64,000 nucleotides of DNA from Planctomycetaceae bacterium (GTDB lineage Bacteria; Planctomycetota; UBA1135; GCA-002686595): assembly GCA_011525785.1 (NCBI GenBank), contig WYBT01000017.1:1-64000 (forward strand), in the 5' to 3' direction. Position 1 is the stretch's first letter, and every line of letters begins with the position of its first letter. Below the pieces are notes generated by a model, which saw nothing but the letters and a program-made list of their open reading frames with translations, did not search any database and was not told where the DNA came from. This document shows, one piece after another, positions 25,721 through 34,979 of this stretch. A program made the translations under genes and the position numbers.

Positions 25721-26569
25721 ATGCAAGCCCCCAGCACGAATTCTCCGTCGCGACGATTCACTCCGGGGCGAGCGCTCGCGCTCCAGCAACTGGTGTTGAT
25801 CGGCGGGCTCGGTTGCGTGATGGCGGCGGCCCGCGCCTTGACCGGGCGCAACCTGCGCGGACTCCAGGATGCCCCGCAACCGGTTGATCTTCTGCTGTAT
25901 GCCGCGACGGTGGCCGCGCTGGTCTACGTGAGCTGGCGCATCGCGCTCCGCAGCGCTGAGGGGGCCAGACTCGGGCTCGGGCTCGATCGAGGCCGTGCGG
26001 TGGCCGCTGTGCTCGGGTTCGGCATAGGGGCCTTCGCCAACGCGCTTCCGTGGGGGCTCGCGCTGCTGCTCGGCGACGCGGTCGTCACGGCTCGCGCAGA
26101 ACTCGCCGCGGCGCAGACGCTGCCTGCGATCGCGTTGGGGTTCGCGCTCGCGTGGGCCAATGCCTGGTTCGAAGAGGCCACCAGTCGCGCGGCGCCGCTC
26201 ACCATCCTGCGCTCGTGGCCCGCATGGCGCGCCGTGGGCGTGTCGGCGCTTTGCTTCGCGCTGATGCATGGAATCGGCGAGGTGCTCGATCCGCTGCGCT
26301 GCGCCTACCTCGCCGCGCTGGGCGTCGTGTTCGGCGCAGCCTTCATGTGGCAGGGCCACGTCTGGCTCGGCACGGGCCTGCACGCGGGGTGGTTCTGGGC
26401 CTCGCTCGTGCCCTCGGGGCGCTTCGAGGGCGGAGCACTGCTCGCGCTCCGCGGCAACGTCGGTGTGTACGTGATGGTGAGCGATCTGCTTCTGATCGCT
26501 GCGGCGCTGCTGCTGCTCTGGCGGCTCGCGCGAACGTTCTCACGGCGCGATGCCGCGCCCGAGCGCTGA
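25721..26569 (+). CDS. CPBP-family intramembrane protease
   Basis: A 282-residue membrane protein with about eight hydrophobic segments. The CPBP (Abi/Rce1-like) motifs are present: WFEEATSRAAPL (Glu151, Glu152, Arg156), FALMHGIGE (His183), and a later GTGLHAGWFWA (His221). Relatives process bacteriocin-related or prenylated substrates; here the target is unknown. Divergent from and probably repressed by the adjacent TetR protein through the palindrome at 25689-25717. The start ATG 25721 directly follows the operator. Confidence 0.9.
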   Translation: MQAPSTNSPSRRFTPGRALALQQLVLIGGLGCVMAAARALTGRNLRGLQDAPQPVDLLLYAATVAALVYVSWRIALRSAEGARLGLGLDRGRAVAAVLGFGIGAFANALPWGLALLLGDAVVTARAELAAAQTLPAIALGFALAWANAWFEEATSRAAPLTILRSWPAWRAVGVSALCFALMHGIGEVLDPLRCAYLAALGVVFGAAFMWQGHVWLGTGLHAGWFWASLVPSGRFEGGALLALRGNVGVYVMVSDLLLIAAALLLLWRLARTFSRRDAAPER

Positions 26570-26631
26570 CTCCGGCGCGCTCGAGCGGCCCGCGGTGGTC
26601 TCACGGCGCTCTGCCCGACCGTCTCCGCCGC

Positions 26632-28368
26632 CTAGAACTTGCGCGATTTCTGGAGCACGTCGTCGAGCGTGCCCACGGTGCTGTCGCGCTCGGGGTCGGT
26701 CAGGTCGAGGATCTCCTGCAGCGCGATGCCGATGTGCGGGATGTACTTCTCGATGTAGGAGCGCTTGTCGTACTCCGAGCGCAGGCGCTGGCCCTTGCGG
26801 ATGTACGTGCCCATCTTGCGGCCGCACTCCTGGAGACCGAGTTTGATCTCCTTCATGATCTCGTCGTAGGAGGCGATCGCTTCCTTCGACTCGGAAGTGA
26901 ACGGCACCCACACGCTGGCGATGTGCACGAGCACCGCAGCGGGGCCGATCGGCAGCGCGCCCTTGGGTTGCTGCAGGCCGTACGAGCGCCAGTTGGTCTG
27001 GATCACGGCCTTGGTGACTGCGCAGGCGGACTGCTGGTGCAGGAGCGGCACGCGGTTGGCGAAGCGCAGCACGCGGATCGGCTCGTCGGCGTTGCCCACG
27101 AGTTCTTCGCTTGCGACGACGGCCTTGCGCTTTTGGATGCGGCCTTCGTCGGTGACTTCGAGGCCCACGCCGCCGGGCTTGCCGAACGCGATGCCGACCT
27201 CGATCACGAACGGATTGCCGCGGTAGACGGCGGCCGGCCGCGAGATCGCGCAGTAGAAGTCGGCCTCGATCTCCTTCTTGAGGCCGGAGAGCACGAGCTC
27301 TTCGCCGATGGGGGAGATGCAGTTGGTCGGCGGCGCGCTGATCTTGGTCTTCTGGATCGCGGCGTGAAGCGCGGCGGCCTCTTCGCGTGCGATGCGCGAG
27401 GGATAGGCCTTCTCCGAGACCTTCGCGGTCTTGCAGATGTCCTCGGCCACCTTCGCGCCGACGCGCACGAACTCCTCCTGCAGGAAGCCCGAGAGCGAGC
27501 GGCAGGTCGTCTCCTTGAGCATCATGATCAGCCGGCCGAGCTCGACGCCGTGCGGGTGCGGCTTGATCTCGACCGCCTCGGGCGGGAGCACCTTGGTCGA
27601 GCGCTCGTAGGTGACCTTGACGCCGCCCGGATCGACGTAGTGCAGCGTGAGGTGCGGGTTGGCGATCGCAGTCTGCTTCAAGTACATGTCGACCGAGCGC
27701 AGGCCCTTTTGGTAGCGGGCCTCCATCTCGAGCTCGATGCGCGTGCCGTGCTCGCGATGCCAGTCCTCGAGCGGCTTCTCGTCGTGCGTGTCGGCCTTGT
27801 TGCGCGCCGTGTCGATCGCCAGCTCGAGCTGCACCGCTTGGTGCTTCTTGGAGGTGCGCGAGATGACGCGCGCCGACTTGCCGGTCGTCAGCTGGCTGTA
27901 CATCACCGCAGCCGAGATGCCGATGCCCTGCTGGCCGCGCGTCTGGCTGAGCTTGTGGAACTTCGAGCCGTAGAGCAGCTTGCCGAAGACCTTGCCGATC
28001 TGCTCCTTGACGATGCCCGGGCCGTTGTCCTCGACCGCGATGCGGAAGCGGTCTTCGCCGGTGGGCGTGATCTCGACCACGATCTCCGGCAGGATCCCGG
28101 CCTCCTCGCACGCGTCGAGCGAGTTGTCGACCGCTTCCTTGCAGGTCGTGAGCAGCGCCTTGAGCGGCGAGTCGAAGCCCAGGAGGTGGCGGTTCTTGGT
28201 GAAGAACTCCGAGACCGAGATCTCGCGCTGCTTCTCGGCCAGGTCCTGCGCGGTCTTGCGGCGCGGCGCGGCCGCCTCGCTCGCCGACTCGCCGCTCGCC
28301 GCGGCAGCTTTGGCGGCCTTGTCTGCTGATTCGTCGAACAACGTCGCGCCCGTCTTCTCGGTCTGCAT
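26632..28368 (-). CDS. top6B: DNA topoisomerase VI subunit B
   Basis: ATP-gated subunit of type IIB topoisomerase; 578 residues. After an Ala/Lys-rich leader, the GHKL domain shows N-box [23 protein letters not shown], and the ATP-lid [17 protein letters not shown]. The H2TH-like and transducer regions follow ([33 protein letters not shown], and the switch-lysine loop [15 protein letters not shown]). It ends with [21 protein letters not shown] 28368 has GAGGGG just upstream; the open frame to 28485 is Arg-rich and rejected. top6A is about 4.7 kb away on the same strand. The long plus-strand open frame over this gene is a shadow. Confidence 0.95.
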   Translation of the reverse strand: MQTEKTGATLFDESADKAAKAAAASGESASEAAAPRRKTAQDLAEKQREISVSEFFTKNRHLLGFDSPLKALLTTCKEAVDNSLDACEEAGILPEIVVEITPTGEDRFRIAVEDNGPGIVKEQIGKVFGKLLYGSKFHKLSQTRGQQGIGISAAVMYSQLTTGKSARVISRTSKKHQAVQLELAIDTARNKADTHDEKPLEDWHREHGTRIELEMEARYQKGLRSVDMYLKQTAIANPHLTLHYVDPGGVKVTYERSTKVLPPEAVEIKPHPHGVELGRLIMMLKETTCRSLSGFLQEEFVRVGAKVAEDICKTAKVSEKAYPSRIAREEAAALHAAIQKTKISAPPTNCISPIGEELVLSGLKKEIEADFYCAISRPAAVYRGNPFVIEVGIAFGKPGGVGLEVTDEGRIQKRKAVVASEELVGNADEPIRVLRFANRVPLLHQQSACAVTKAVIQTNWRSYGLQQPKGALPIGPAAVLVHIASVWVPFTSESKEAIASYDEIMKEIKLGLQECGRKMGTYIRKGQRLRSEYDKRSYIEKYIPHIGIALQEILDLTDPERDSTVGTLDDVLQKSRKF

Positions 28369-28485
28369 GTGCCCCTCGTGGTGACCGGCCCGCAACGCGG
28401 CCCGGACGGACCTATGTAGCGATTGGCGTGCGCGAATCAACGCGCTCCTCGCGAGCGAGTTGATCCCGCTCCGGGGCAGACGCAA

Positions 28486-28830
28486 TCAAGACGCGCTTCG
28501 CAGGATGTGCTCGAGCTTCTCGCGCAGCGCCGGAAGGTCGCGCTGGATCGTGGCCCAGACGGTCTCGAGGCGGACCCCGGCATATTCGTGGACGATCGTG
28601 TTGCGCATGCCGCGGATCTCGCGCCACTCCACGCTCGGGTGCTTCGCGGCCGCCTCGCGCGGGACGGCGTTCGCGGCCTCGCCGAGAACCGCAAAGCTGT
28701 ACAGGACGGCGTTCACCGTAATCGGGCTGGCCTGGAAGTCCTCGAAGCTCTTGCCGCGCGTGAAGTCCTCGATCTGGCCGATCGCAGTGAGCATGTCTTC
28801 GACGCGAAAGAGCCAATCCTCATGCGGCAC
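28486..28830 (-). CDS. hepT: HepT-like HEPN ribonuclease toxin (DUF86)
   Basis: A 114-residue HEPN protein. The catalytic motif RX4HXY is intact in MRNTIVHEYAG. The DFTRGKSFEDFQASPITVNA and LGEAANAVP segments are standard for the DUF86 family. In characterised systems HepT is an RNase silenced when MntA adds AMP groups to the motif tyrosine. The gene overlaps the upstream mntA by 11 bases, as expected for a two-gene toxin-antitoxin unit. Nothing is degraded, so the module looks functional. Confidence 0.9.
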   Translation of the reverse strand: MPHEDWLFRVEDMLTAIGQIEDFTRGKSFEDFQASPITVNAVLYSFAVLGEAANAVPREAAAKHPSVEWREIRGMRNTIVHEYAGVRLETVWATIQRDLPALREKLEHILRSAS

Positions 28831-29113
28831 GGACCGCCTCCGCGAGGATCCGCTCTCGAAGTCGACGGTGGAGCGCCGCAGGCTCGGACAGGTCGACCCG
28901 CGCGCCCAAGATGTCGCTCAGTTGCTCGCGCAAGCGGATGAACTCGATCAGGGTCGCAGGCTGCTCGAACTCCACTAGGACATCGACGTCGCTCGTGTGG
29001 CGGGCTTCGTCCCTGGCGACCGAGCCGAACAGGGACAGTCCGCAGACGCCGAACTCGCGCCGCAGGCGCGGCGCGTGCTCAGCCAAGATCCGCAGTGCGT
29101 CGGCGCGTCGCAT
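28820..29113 (-). CDS. mntA: MntA-like minimal nucleotidyltransferase antitoxin
   Basis: A 97-residue minimal nucleotidyltransferase. The GSX10DXD motif is complete: LFGSVARDEARHTSDVDVLV (about residues 30-49), with a third acidic residue in the RVDLSEP region. Such MNT proteins AMPylate the partner HepT toxin. It precedes and overlaps hepT by 11 bases. About 100 bases separate it from the cysN end on the same strand. Confidence 0.9.
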   Translation of the reverse strand: MRRADALRILAEHAPRLRREFGVCGLSLFGSVARDEARHTSDVDVLVEFEQPATLIEFIRLREQLSDILGARVDLSEPAALHRRLRERILAEAVRAA

Positions 29114-29218
29114 GCCGCAAGGCTAGCCCCGGAGGCGCCCGCCGCCAATTCGCTCTGGCGTTCGGGCGCGCGCGGGGCTGGCCGTCGGGCTACTGGCGGC
29201 GCGGTCGGCGCCTCGCGC

Positions 29219-30523
29219 TCACGCCCCCGTCCAACGCGGCTCGGACAGCAGCATGCCTGCGCCGACCGTCGCGTTGGTCGCCTCGTCGACGAGGATGAAC
29301 GAGCCCGTGGTGCGGTTGCGGCGGTACTCGTCGTAGAAGATCGGCGCCATCGTGCGCAGCGAGATGCGGCCGATGTCGTTGAGGCCCAGCTCGCTCACGC
29401 CCTCGGTGCGGTGCCCGGTGTTGACGTCCATCCGGTACTGCAGGTTCGAGATCATCGCGCGCGTCGTGCGCGTGGTGTGCTTGAGCGCGTACTTGGCCTT
29501 GGGGCGGAGCGGCTGGTCGGTCATCCAGCAGACCATCGCCTCGAGGTCCTGGCCCACCACGGGCCGATTGTGCGCCCGGCACAGCATGTCGCCGCGCGAG
29601 ACGTCGACGTCGCTGGCGAGGTGCACGATCACGCTCATGGGCGGGAACGCCTCCTCGACCGGGCCGTCGAAGGTCTCGATGCGCGCGACCTTGGCCGGCA
29701 TGCCGCTGGGCAGCACGACGACCTCGTCGCCCGTGCGCAGCACGCCGCCCGCGACCTGGCCCGCGTAGCCGCGGTAGTCGTGGTATTCGGGGCTCTGCGG
29801 GCGCACGACCCACTGCACCGGGAAGCGCACGTCGATCAGGTTGTGGTCCGAGGCGATGAACACGCTCTCGAGGTGCGCGAGCAGCGGCGGGCCGGCGTAC
29901 CAGGGCGTCTTGTCGCTGCGGTTGACGACGTTGTCGCCGTGCAGCGCGCTCATCGGGATGAAGCACAGGTCTTGGACATCGAGGCGCGCCGCGAAGCTGC
30001 GCACGTCGCTCTCGATGCGGCGGTACACGGCCTCGTCCCAGCCGACCAGGTCCATCTTGTTGATCGCGAACACCAAGTGCGGGATGCGCAGCAAGGACGC
30101 GATCAGCGAGTGGCGGCGCGTCTGCTCGACCACGCCCTGGCGCGCGTCGATCAGCACGATCGCGAGGTTGGCGGTGCTCGCGCCGGTCACCATGTTGCGC
30201 GTGTACTGCACGTGGCCCGGCGTGTCGGCGATGATGAACTTGCGGCGCGGCGTCGCGAAGTAGCGGTAAGCCACGTCGATCGTGATGCCCTGCTCGCGCT
30301 CGGCGCGCAGGCCGTCGGTGAGCAGCGCGAGGTTGGTGTACTCGTCGCCGCGGCGGCGCGAGACGTCCTCGACGTGCTCGAGCTGGTCCTCGAAGATCGA
30401 CTTGGTGTCGTACAAAAGCCGCCCGATCAGCGTGCTCTTGCCGTCGTCGACGCTTCCGCAGGTCGAAAAGCGCAGCAGGTCCGCGCCCGCCTCCATCGCC
30501 AGCAGTTCGTTCGAAGCGCTCAT
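29219..30523 (-). CDS. cysN: sulfate adenylyltransferase subunit 1 (GTPase)
   Basis: Large, GTP-hydrolysing subunit of ATP sulfurylase; couples GTP hydrolysis to APS formation. The 434 residues carry all G motifs: P-loop TCGSVDDGKSTLIGRLL (about 21-37), the switch-II DTPGHVQYTRNM, and FAINKMDLVGW. EF-Tu-like beta-barrel domains 2 and 3 follow. There is no C-terminal APS-kinase fusion, and no cysC is in the window. Its ATG shares one base with the cysD stop (TGATG at 30525-30521), so the two are co-translated. Confidence 0.95.
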   Translation of the reverse strand: MSASNELLAMEAGADLLRFSTCGSVDDGKSTLIGRLLYDTKSIFEDQLEHVEDVSRRRGDEYTNLALLTDGLRAEREQGITIDVAYRYFATPRRKFIIADTPGHVQYTRNMVTGASTANLAIVLIDARQGVVEQTRRHSLIASLLRIPHLVFAINKMDLVGWDEAVYRRIESDVRSFAARLDVQDLCFIPMSALHGDNVVNRSDKTPWYAGPPLLAHLESVFIASDHNLIDVRFPVQWVVRPQSPEYHDYRGYAGQVAGGVLRTGDEVVVLPSGMPAKVARIETFDGPVEEAFPPMSVIVHLASDVDVSRGDMLCRAHNRPVVGQDLEAMVCWMTDQPLRPKAKYALKHTTRTTRAMISNLQYRMDVNTGHRTEGVSELGLNDIGRISLRTMAPIFYDEYRRNRTTGSFILVDEATNATVGAGMLLSEPRWTGA

Positions 30524-31431
30524 CAGAAGTAGCCCTCCTTCTTGCGGTCTTCCATGGCGGCCTCGGTGAAGCGGTCGTCGGCGCGCGTGGCGCCGCGTTC
30601 GGTCACGCGTGCGGCGGCGACCTCGGCGATGACCTCGTCGATCGTGGCCGCGGTGGAGCGCACCGCACCGGTGCAGCTCATGTCGCCCACCGTTCGGAAG
30701 CGCACGACCTCCTTGGTCACGACTTCGTTCGGCAGGCGCTGGATGAAGTCCGCGGCGGCGTAGAGCATCCCGTCGCGCGTGAAGACCTCGCGCGTGTGCG
30801 AGTAGTAGATCGAGGGCAGCTCCAGCTTCTCGCGCTTGACGTACATCCACACGTCGAGCTCGGTCCAGTTGGAGATGGGGAACACGCGGAAGTGCTCGCC
30901 CTTGCGCAGCCGCGCGTTGTACAGGCTCCACAGCTCGGGGCGCTGGTTCTTGGGGTCCCACTGCCCGAACTCGTCGCGGTGGCTGAAGATGCGCTCCTTG
31001 GCGCGGGCGCGCTCCTCGTCGCGCCGTCCGCCGCCGATGCAGGCGTCGAACTGGTGCTCCTCGATGCAGTCGAGCAGCGTGGTGGTCTGCAGGCGATTGC
31101 GCGAGGCGCGCGGGCCCTTTTCTTCGACCACGCGGCCCTTTTTGATCGACTCCTCGACGCTGGCCACGATCAGTCGCTCGCCGAGCTCCTTGACGCGCCG
31201 GTCGCGATATTCGATCGCCTCGGGAAAGTTGTGCCCGGTGTCGACGTGCACGATCGGGAAGGGCAGGCGCGCCGGGCGGAAGGCCTTCTCGGCGAGGCGC
31301 AGCAGGACGATCGAGTCCTTGCCGCCCGAGAAGAGCAGGGCCGGCCGCTCGCGCTCGGCCGCCATCTCCCGGAGGATGTGGACGGCCTCGTGCTCGAGGG
31401 CGCTGAGGTGGTCTAGCAGGTAGCTGGGCAT
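30523..31431 (-). CDS. cysD: sulfate adenylyltransferase subunit 2
   Basis: Catalytic ATP-pyrophosphatase subunit that makes adenosine-5'-phosphosulfate. The 302 residues match CysD: LLFSGGKDSIVLLRLA (PP-loop, about 33-48), PFPIVHVDTGHNFPEAIEYRD, ACIGGGRRDEERARAKER, FPISNWTELDVWMY, and the SCTGAVRS segment near the end. It is the first gene of the cysDN pair, and no regulatory element was recognised in the 218 bases before the divergent TPR gene. Full assimilation to sulfide needs genes outside the window. Confidence 0.96.
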   Translation of the reverse strand: MPSYLLDHLSALEHEAVHILREMAAERERPALLFSGGKDSIVLLRLAEKAFRPARLPFPIVHVDTGHNFPEAIEYRDRRVKELGERLIVASVEESIKKGRVVEEKGPRASRNRLQTTTLLDCIEEHQFDACIGGGRRDEERARAKERIFSHRDEFGQWDPKNQRPELWSLYNARLRKGEHFRVFPISNWTELDVWMYVKREKLELPSIYYSHTREVFTRDGMLYAAADFIQRLPNEVVTKEVVRFRTVGDMSCTGAVRSTAATIDEVIAEVAAARVTERGATRADDRFTEAAMEDRKKEGYF

Positions 31432-31649
31432 GGGGAGGACGGCGCTCGGCGCGGGGGTGCGCAGAAAATGAGCCGCAAGAGTGTAGTGTCGGCTCGCGCG
31501 GAGCGAACGCGTTAGCGCCCCTCGTGGCGGACGCGGGGCGAGCGCGCTGGCGCCAGGGACTTTCGCCCGAGCGCGCGGGCTGCGATCATCCTCGCCCTTT
31601 CGTTCCCACGGCGTGGGCCCCGCAGCCCGCCGAGCGAGTGCATCCGATC

Positions 31650-33608
31650 ATGGCCAAGGACACCATCACCGTTTTCGACACCCAGGGTCAGCCGCGTGAG
31701 ATCCCCCGCGCGGAGTTCATGGAACAGGCCCTGCCCAAGCTGCTCTCGGCGGCCTGGAACGACGCCGCGCTCCTGGCCCAGCAGATCACCTTCGCGCTCG
31801 GCGAGGGCATGCACGACGGCGTCAAGGACGCGGCCGCGCGGCTCGACGAACTCGAGGGGGGCAGCGAGCGCTCGAAGGTGCTCTTGGCGGCCGTGCAGTT
31901 CCAGACCGGCGACCAGGAGCAGGCCGAGGCCTCGCTGCGCGAGTCGCTGGCGAAGCACGGCGAGAGCGCGATCGCGGTGGTCAATCTCGCGCGCGTGCGC
32001 CAGGGACGCGGCGACGCGGCCGAGGCCGAGCAGCTGCTGCAGCGCGCGCTCGAGCTCGACCCCAACCAGGAGAACGCGCTCGGCTGGCGCTGCCAGATGC
32101 TCCAGGAGCGCGGCGGCGACGCGGCGGTGCTCGAGTTCCTGCAGAGCTGGCGCGAGCCGACGGGCCGCTGGCGCGCGCGCCTGTGGCTCGCGAGCCACTG
32201 GCTGCGCACCGGCAAGGTCGACGACGGCCTCGAAGAGATGCGCCTGTGCATCGCCGACTCCTCGCGCGACGCGGCTGCGTTCCTCTCGGCCTGCGCCGAG
32301 CTCGGCCGCGCCAACTGCCTCGAAGAGCTCGTGGCCTGGGTCGGCCCGTACTTCGACGAGCGCCGCCACCGCCCCGAGACGGGCTTCAACCTGATGCAGG
32401 CGCTGATGCAGCTCCAGCGGCGCGACGAGGCGCTCGCGATCTTCCAGCGCATGAGCGCGCTGAACCTCGCGCCGCTCGTGCCCGCGCTCACGCAGTTCGC
32501 CAAGGCGCTCGGCGTTCCGCCGCCCGCCGCGCCGCCTTCGCCCGCAGCAGCGCCCGCCGCGGCCCCGACGGCGGCTCAGCAGCAGCTCGAGATCCGCTTG
32601 TTCGTGATCCAGGGGCCCGTGTGGGGCCAGGGCATCGGCGCGCCGTGGCTGATCCCGCAGAAGGCGGCCGACGCGCCGCTGATCGCCTTCACGAGCTTCA
32701 GCGACGCGACGCTCAACGTGGCCAAGGACGCGCCCGCGCCGCAGATCGACGAAGTGCGCAACCGGCTCTCGCGCGCGCTGCCGATGTACCTGTGCGAAGC
32801 GGTCTGGCTGCGCACGCAGGCGCGCTCGGACGTGATCGTTCCGATCCTGCCCGGCGGCGCGTTCGTCGTCACCGGCCAGCTCTGGCCGAGCGAGACGCTG
32901 CTCAAGGGCCGGCCCGAGAACCAGCGGCCGAAGTTCCTCGTGCAGGGCGCGCTCACCAAGGACGAGTCGGGCCTGGGCGTCGAGCTGATCGCCTACGACG
33001 GCAAGAGCGGCGCGGAAGTCCACCGCATCGCGGTCAAGGGCCTGACTTCGCTCGCAGGCGTGTCCGTGCGGCTCGAGAAGGAGCTGCTCGCGTGGCTCGC
33101 CTCGCAAGGCGTCGCGCGCTCCGCGCCGGCCAGCGTGCTCGGCGCCGTGCTGAACGGCGGCAAGGGCGGCTCCGACGACATCTCCGTCGCGCCGCCGGAC
33201 GCGAGCCACGACCAGCACCTGCTCGCGCTGTCGAGCTTGCTGTCGCAGGCGATCCCGGCCATCGGCCTGGGCAGTCGCGAGAACCTGGCCGACGAGCGCT
33301 CGCTGGTCGAAGCCTGCATGGCGCTCGCGCGCACGCAGCCCCGTTCGTCGGTGGCGCGTGCGATCGCGGCGTGCAGCGTGTTGCTCGCGATCCGCTACGG
33401 CTCCACCAGCGTCGACAAGCTCAAGGACGAGCTCGCCGGCTGGATCGACTCCGACCGCGCCGACGACGGCGTGCTGCGCCTGCTCTCGCCCGCGCTGCTC
33501 CTGCGCCTGGGCAAGAAGGACAAGTCCGACGCCGCCAAGGCCGCGCTGCTCGCCAGCCCCGGCGCGAGCGAGGCCTTCCGCCGCTGGCTCGGCGAGGTCA
33601 AGGGCTGA
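31650..33608 (+). CDS. tetratricopeptide-repeat protein of unknown function
   Basis: A 652-residue cytoplasmic protein without a signal peptide. The first 290 residues are helical repeats of TPR type (AVVNLARVRQGRGDAAEAEQ, LQRALELDPNQENALGWR). A Pro/Ala linker follows at about 291-310. The C-terminal 340 residues include a beta/alpha block (GAPWLIPQKAADAPLIAF, IPILPGGAFVVTGQLWPSE) that I do not recognise. ATG 31650 is chosen because the upstream extension is Arg/Pro-rich. It diverges from cysD. A scaffold role is possible; no catalytic residues can be named. Confidence 0.78.
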   Translation: MAKDTITVFDTQGQPREIPRAEFMEQALPKLLSAAWNDAALLAQQITFALGEGMHDGVKDAAARLDELEGGSERSKVLLAAVQFQTGDQEQAEASLRESLAKHGESAIAVVNLARVRQGRGDAAEAEQLLQRALELDPNQENALGWRCQMLQERGGDAAVLEFLQSWREPTGRWRARLWLASHWLRTGKVDDGLEEMRLCIADSSRDAAAFLSACAELGRANCLEELVAWVGPYFDERRHRPETGFNLMQALMQLQRRDEALAIFQRMSALNLAPLVPALTQFAKALGVPPPAAPPSPAAAPAAAPTAAQQQLEIRLFVIQGPVWGQGIGAPWLIPQKAADAPLIAFTSFSDATLNVAKDAPAPQIDEVRNRLSRALPMYLCEAVWLRTQARSDVIVPILPGGAFVVTGQLWPSETLLKGRPENQRPKFLVQGALTKDESGLGVELIAYDGKSGAEVHRIAVKGLTSLAGVSVRLEKELLAWLASQGVARSAPASVLGAVLNGGKGGSDDISVAPPDASHDQHLLALSSLLSQAIPAIGLGSRENLADERSLVEACMALARTQPRSSVARAIAACSVLLAIRYGSTSVDKLKDELAGWIDSDRADDGVLRLLSPALLLRLGKKDKSDAAKAALLASPGASEAFRRWLGEVKG

Positions 33609-33851
33609 GCCGAGCTGTTCGTGAGACTGCTGCCGCAAGCGCCGGATCCGGCGGCGCTGCGTTCGTTGCTTCGACGCGTGGCGTTGTCTCGCCGCCGTGA
33701 AGGTTGAGCTTTCCGACGAGCACCCGACGCGGTGCTCGTCAGCGTTCTTGGCGCGAGTTGACGTGCGAGCGCTCGGACGCACTGGGTGAAACACCGCGGC
33801 TCACCGGCGCAACGGCGGCCTCAGCGCAGCGGCTCGAGCCTCTGCCGGGCC

Positions 33852-34052
33852 TCAAAGGTGCGTCAGCGTCTCGCGCGCGAGCCAGGCGAGCGCGAAGCCG
33901 AACAGCACGAGCTTGGGCGCGCTGCTCAGGCAGCCGGCTTTGAGGTGCTTTTGGCGCAGCGAACCTGCGCACTGCGGGCAAACGAGCGGTTTGGGGCTCG
34001 GCAACTCGGCCCCGCAGTGCGGGCAGTGCGTTCCTTCGATCAGGCGCGGCAT
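33852..34052 (-). CDS. small zinc-ribbon membrane protein
   Basis: A 66-residue protein with a zinc ribbon of two CxxC pairs, CPHCGAELPSPKPLVCPQC (about residues 10-28). A single C-terminal hydrophobic helix (KLVLFGFALAWLA) follows. It begins 10 bases after the mqnA stop and is probably co-transcribed with it. Zinc-ribbon plus membrane tail is a common uncharacterised design. The 243 bases between it and the TPR gene hold nothing recognised. Confidence 0.72.
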   Translation of the reverse strand: MPRLIEGTHCPHCGAELPSPKPLVCPQCAGSLRQKHLKAGCLSSAPKLVLFGFALAWLARETLTHL

Positions 34053-34062
34053 GGCGGCGATC

Positions 34063-34872
34063 TCACAGCGCGATCGGCGTGGGTTCGAGCCCGCCGTCGC
34101 ACAGGCCCAGCGCCGCTGCGCGGTCGCGGAAGGCGCGCAGCGCGGGAGCGAGCTGCTCGCGCGGGTCGTACCAGCACTCCTCGAGCAGGTACTTGCGGCA
34201 CGCGCCGAGCGGCAGCGCCCAGGCCTGCGCGGCCTCGCTCGCGAGCTGCTCGAGCTGCGCGGCGCCGCGTTCGCGCGCGCGTCGGAAGCACGCCAGCTGC
34301 TGCTCGGAGAGCGTCACGCCCGGTCGCACGACCCAGGCCGCGAACACGAACGGCAAGCCGGTGTCGGCGCGCCAGGCTTCGCTCGGGTTGAAACGCGGCG
34401 GCGCGCCGTCGGAGAGCGCTTCGACCAGCGCGCGGTCGCCGATGCGCAGCCAGCCGCCCGCGTCGCGCTGGGCCGCGGCCTCGCGCACGTCGACGCTCGG
34501 GTCGACTTCGATCAGGCGCGCGCGCGGCTCGCGCGTGGCCAGCGTGATCGCGAGCAGCGCCTGGGCCGCGCGGCTCGAGGGATCGAGCAGCACGTCGCGC
34601 AACTCGCCCACGGGGCGGCGCAGGAACAGCTGAACGCTCGCGACGTAGCCCTGACCCGCGACCACCGGGCCGGCGAGGTAGGAGTAGCCGGGCGCGCGGA
34701 ACAACTCGATCGAGCTGACCAGTGCGACGTCGAGCGCGCCGCGTCGCAGCCGCTCGATCAAGCGCGCCGGCACGTCGCGCACGTACTCGATCTCGCGCTC
34801 GTCCTCGAGCCCGAAGTTGATCGGCCGCGCGACGAGGTAGGGCACGGCGCCGACGCGCAGTCTGGATTCCAC
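34063..34872 (-). CDS. mqnA: menaquinone biosynthesis protein MqnA (chorismate dehydratase)
   Basis: First step of the futalosine route: dehydrates chorismate to 3-enolpyruvyl-benzoate. A GTG start at 34872 gives 269 residues beginning VESRLRVGAVPYLVARPINF, the usual MqnA opening. The ALDVALVSSIEL and LPFVFAAWVVRPG segments follow, and the periplasmic-binding-like fold has the expected length. The frame remains open upstream to 35166 but is Arg-rich and overlaps the divergent methyltransferase gene. MqnC and MqnE genes lie 12-14 kb away on the same strand; MqnB and MqnD are not in the window. Confidence 0.88.
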   Translation of the reverse strand: MESRLRVGAVPYLVARPINFGLEDEREIEYVRDVPARLIERLRRGALDVALVSSIELFRAPGYSYLAGPVVAGQGYVASVQLFLRRPVGELRDVLLDPSSRAAQALLAITLATREPRARLIEVDPSVDVREAAAQRDAGGWLRIGDRALVEALSDGAPPRFNPSEAWRADTGLPFVFAAWVVRPGVTLSEQQLACFRRARERGAAQLEQLASEAAQAWALPLGACRKYLLEECWYDPREQLAPALRAFRDRAAALGLCDGGLEPTPIAL

Positions 34873-34979
34873 GCGGCGAATGTACGCAGCTGCGCGCTCC
34901 CGCACCAACAGCACGTTCGCGCCCGATGCGGACAGCGCTTGGCGCGCCTCGCTGCAAGCGCTTAGAGTCGCGCGCGTCC

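Noticed and set aside
26050..28329. Very long plus-strand open frame across top6B
   Set aside because: It is antisense to a gene with complete topoisomerase VI B motifs; the product is His/Arg/Leu-rich and lacks any family feature, typical of high-GC shadow frames.
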